Part shown: positions 33,854 through 35,305 of the stretch, piece by piece
Layout: every line of letters begins with the position of its first letter
Position numbering within the stretch: the first letter of the stretch is position 1
Origin: an uncultured Granulosicoccaceae bacterium
GTDB taxonomy: Bacteria; Pseudomonadota; Gammaproteobacteria; Granulosicoccales; Granulosicoccaceae
NCBI GenBank assembly: GCA_937923745.1
Contig: CALDUO010000063.1
Location: 1-35,305 of the forward strand
Length of the DNA stretch: 35,305 bases
Direction of reading: 5' to 3'
The notes under the pieces: model-generated
Told to the model about the DNA's origin: nothing
The model's database searches: none
What the model saw: the letters and a program-made list of their open reading frames with translations, nothing else
Translations under genes and position numbers: made by a program

Positions 33854-35305
33854 TCAGTGCTGGAAATTGGAGGCAGGGGACGTGATCGATAAAAACAAGG
33901 CGTCCTGTGCTCGCGCAAACAGTCCATCGCTGTTGGTGATTCTGATGGTGTTCAGGTGTTGTTTTATGACTTCGCGTATATCGGTTGGCATGGCGCCGCT
34001 GAAAAAGACAAGGTCTATCCAGTCCATGACATCATCAGAGCTGCGTGCCAAGGCTGCGAGCGGCTCAAGGTCAATAACGGTGACGCGCGGATTGTCGTCG
34101 GAGAGGTCTGCCCGGTTGTGGAAGCGATACACTTGGTGGTGGTAATTGTTGTGCGTTGCTCCGATGTTGGTTTCGGTCATGATCTGGTTTTCAGGTGACT
34201 GAAGGTTCGAGCCGTTGGTGAGCGGGTTGTCGGGCAAATAAAAATTAAAGACCGAGCGTGAACTCATGACCGCCTGACCGGTGGCCTCGTCGATGCGATC
34301 CACGGTGAAGTCTGCCGTGCTGTGGACGCCGTCGGCTAACGGGCCCGGTGTACCATCAAGCGCACGAAAAAAGTGTGTGAATTTTATAACCGGCTCTCTG
34401 ATTTTGCCGAAGTCCGGATTGGCGAGCTGACCGTTCTGTGCCTCGTCGTCAATCAGGATGGCGTTAATGACTGCGCGCAGATCGCCACGTACGCCATTGC
34501 CGTTGTTGTTAAACACTGATGCCACCCGACTGACATAAGCGGCAGACGGATTACTCGTCACCAATCGCTGGATGAGTTGTCGTCCGATAAAAGGCCCGAC
34601 GTTCGGGTGATTAAAAATGGTGTCGAGCGCGTCGGACATATCTTTGGCCGTGCTCTGACCTGCTGGCAACACCACACCGTTTAACAGTGTTTTCGAGCCG
34701 GTGTCGTGAAAGGTTTCGTCAGGCACCATACGCGACAGGTAGTTTTCGTTGGTAATTCTTGTGTCGGTCCAGGAGCGTGCATTCGGGAAATTCCAACCGG
34801 TGAACACGCGCGCATATTCTTCGACTGTTTGTTGGGTGTAGGCAGGTGTTGGATTGTTGGCCGGGGTAGGCCGGCCGCTGCTGTCGAGCTCAAAGAGTCC
34901 GATCGAGAACAACTGCAGCACCTCGCGTGCATAGTTTTCATCGGGACGAATGTTCTCGGCGGGGTTGGCTTTTTCATTTCTGACCATGCTCAGGTAAACA
35001 CCCATCACGGGATGCAGCGTGACCTCTTCGAGCAGGTTACGATAATTACCAAACGCATTGTTGATCAGCATATCGTAGTAGTTGGACATGCCGTACTGAG
35101 CGTTACCCAAGGCGAAATCAAGATCAGACACCACAAAGATCTGGCTCAGCGCGAAGGCGACCCGCTGCCTGAGTTGGTCAGGCGCTGATAGCGCGTTTTC
35201 CCACCAAATGTAGTGGCGTGGCTCCCGGCGGCTGCCGTTACTGTTTGCCAGCGTGTAGGGGCTGGTCAGCGACGGGGTCATTGCAAATTGTGCGTCAAGC
35301 CAGGA
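33854..35305 (-). CDS. DUF1800 family protein (5' partial, runs off right edge)
   Basis: The frame is open to the right edge (SWLDAQF precedes the first internal ATG), so the start lies outside the window. The visible 483 residues show DUF1800 hallmarks: ENALSAPDQLRQRVAFALSQ, YYDMLINNAFGNYRNLLEEV, LHPVMGVYLSMVRNEKA, RPDENYAREVLQLFSIGLFE and VEEYARVFTGWNF. The family is of unknown function, usually exported, and nearly always paired with a DUF1501 gene, as here with a 13-base gap. The ATG at 35281 is inside the conserved domain and should not be taken as the start. Confidence 0.92.
   Translation of the reverse strand, partial: SWLDAQFAMTPSLTSPYTLANSNGSRREPRHYIWWENALSAPDQLRQRVAFALSQIFVVSDLDFALGNAQYGMSNYYDMLINNAFGNYRNLLEEVTLHPVMGVYLSMVRNEKANPAENIRPDENYAREVLQLFSIGLFELDSSGRPTPANNPTPAYTQQTVEEYARVFTGWNFPNARSWTDTRITNENYLSRMVPDETFHDTGSKTLLNGVVLPAGQSTAKDMSDALDTIFNHPNVGPFIGRQLIQRLVTSNPSAAYVSRVASVFNNNGNGVRGDLRAVINAILIDDEAQNGQLANPDFGKIREPVIKFTHFFRALDGTPGPLADGVHSTADFTVDRIDEATGQAVMSSRSVFNFYLPDNPLTNGSNLQSPENQIMTETNIGATHNNYHHQVYRFHNRADLSDDNPRVTVIDLEPLAALARSSDDVMDWIDLVFFSGAMPTDIREVIKQHLNTIRITNSDGLFARAQDALFLSITSPASNFQH

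Noticed and set aside
33841-33927. Upstream start of the DUF1501 gene
   Set aside because: It would overlap the DUF1800 gene by 74 bases and place 29 residues before the Tat signal.

Overview
The window looks like the chromosome of a Gram-negative, heterotrophic, probably marine gammaproteobacterium. Moderate GC, dense ATGA-coupled operons, an OmpA-like C-terminus, a GlyGly-CTERM-like sorting tail, a Tat-exported DUF1501 protein, a YdjM-type membrane protein and a taurine/sarcosine catabolic repertoire all fit. The taxonomic guess is inference from gene content only. No rRNA, tRNA, CRISPR array, insertion sequence or prophage was recognised.

Layout, left to right. (1) 1-2415: a translationally coupled pair, the 3' part of an OmpA-domain protein with a long repetitive linker, then a membrane-anchored coiled-coil protein. 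(2) 2615-7498: a sulfonate (taurine) module with a TauR/MocR-type regulator, alanine dehydrogenase and sulfoacetaldehyde acetyltransferase (Xsc), ending in a strong terminator. Five 11-bp tandem repeats lie just upstream of xsc. (3) 7742-8638: a beta-hydroxyacid dehydrogenase. (4) 8957-13506: a polyamine-type ABC importer (ATPase, binding protein, two permeases), with a hairpin between the binding-protein and permease genes. (5) 13521-16475: a membrane ClpP-like (COG3904-type) protein and, divergently, a Kelch / calcium-repeat / sorting-signal surface protein. (6) 16801-22048: the heterotetrameric sarcosine oxidase operon soxBDAG. (7) 22447-25516: an exported protein of four Cys-to-Trp repeat modules plus a peptidoglycan-binding domain, then YdjM-, DUF1840- and TMEM220-type genes. 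(8) 25592-32387: a complete set of the six ebo families, split into two convergent trios (eboD-eboA-eboB on +, eboE-eboC-eboF on -). (9) 32440-35305: a DUF1800-DUF1501 pair reading toward eboE; the DUF1800 gene runs off the right edge.

How the genes work together. Xsc turns sulfoacetaldehyde and phosphate into acetyl phosphate and sulfite. Alanine dehydrogenase would recycle the alanine made by taurine:pyruvate aminotransferase, under a TauR-like regulator. The aminotransferase, Pta and a recognisable taurine importer are not in the window. The adjacent dehydrogenase, polyamine-type importer and sarcosine oxidase suggest a wider neighbourhood for small (methyl)amines and sulfonates, but the connection is inference. 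The ebo set is the most intriguing system. Its families are linked to moving a scytonemin precursor to the periplasm in cyanobacteria and to nematode repellence in Pseudomonas. Here no recognisable natural-product biosynthesis genes lie beside it, so its substrate is open.

A recurring feature is short tandem duplication (11-15 bp units) both inside low-complexity coding stretches and at gene boundaries: 421-465, 758-805, 5475-5531, 8920-8943, 22047-22116, 25065-25110 and 26884-26931.
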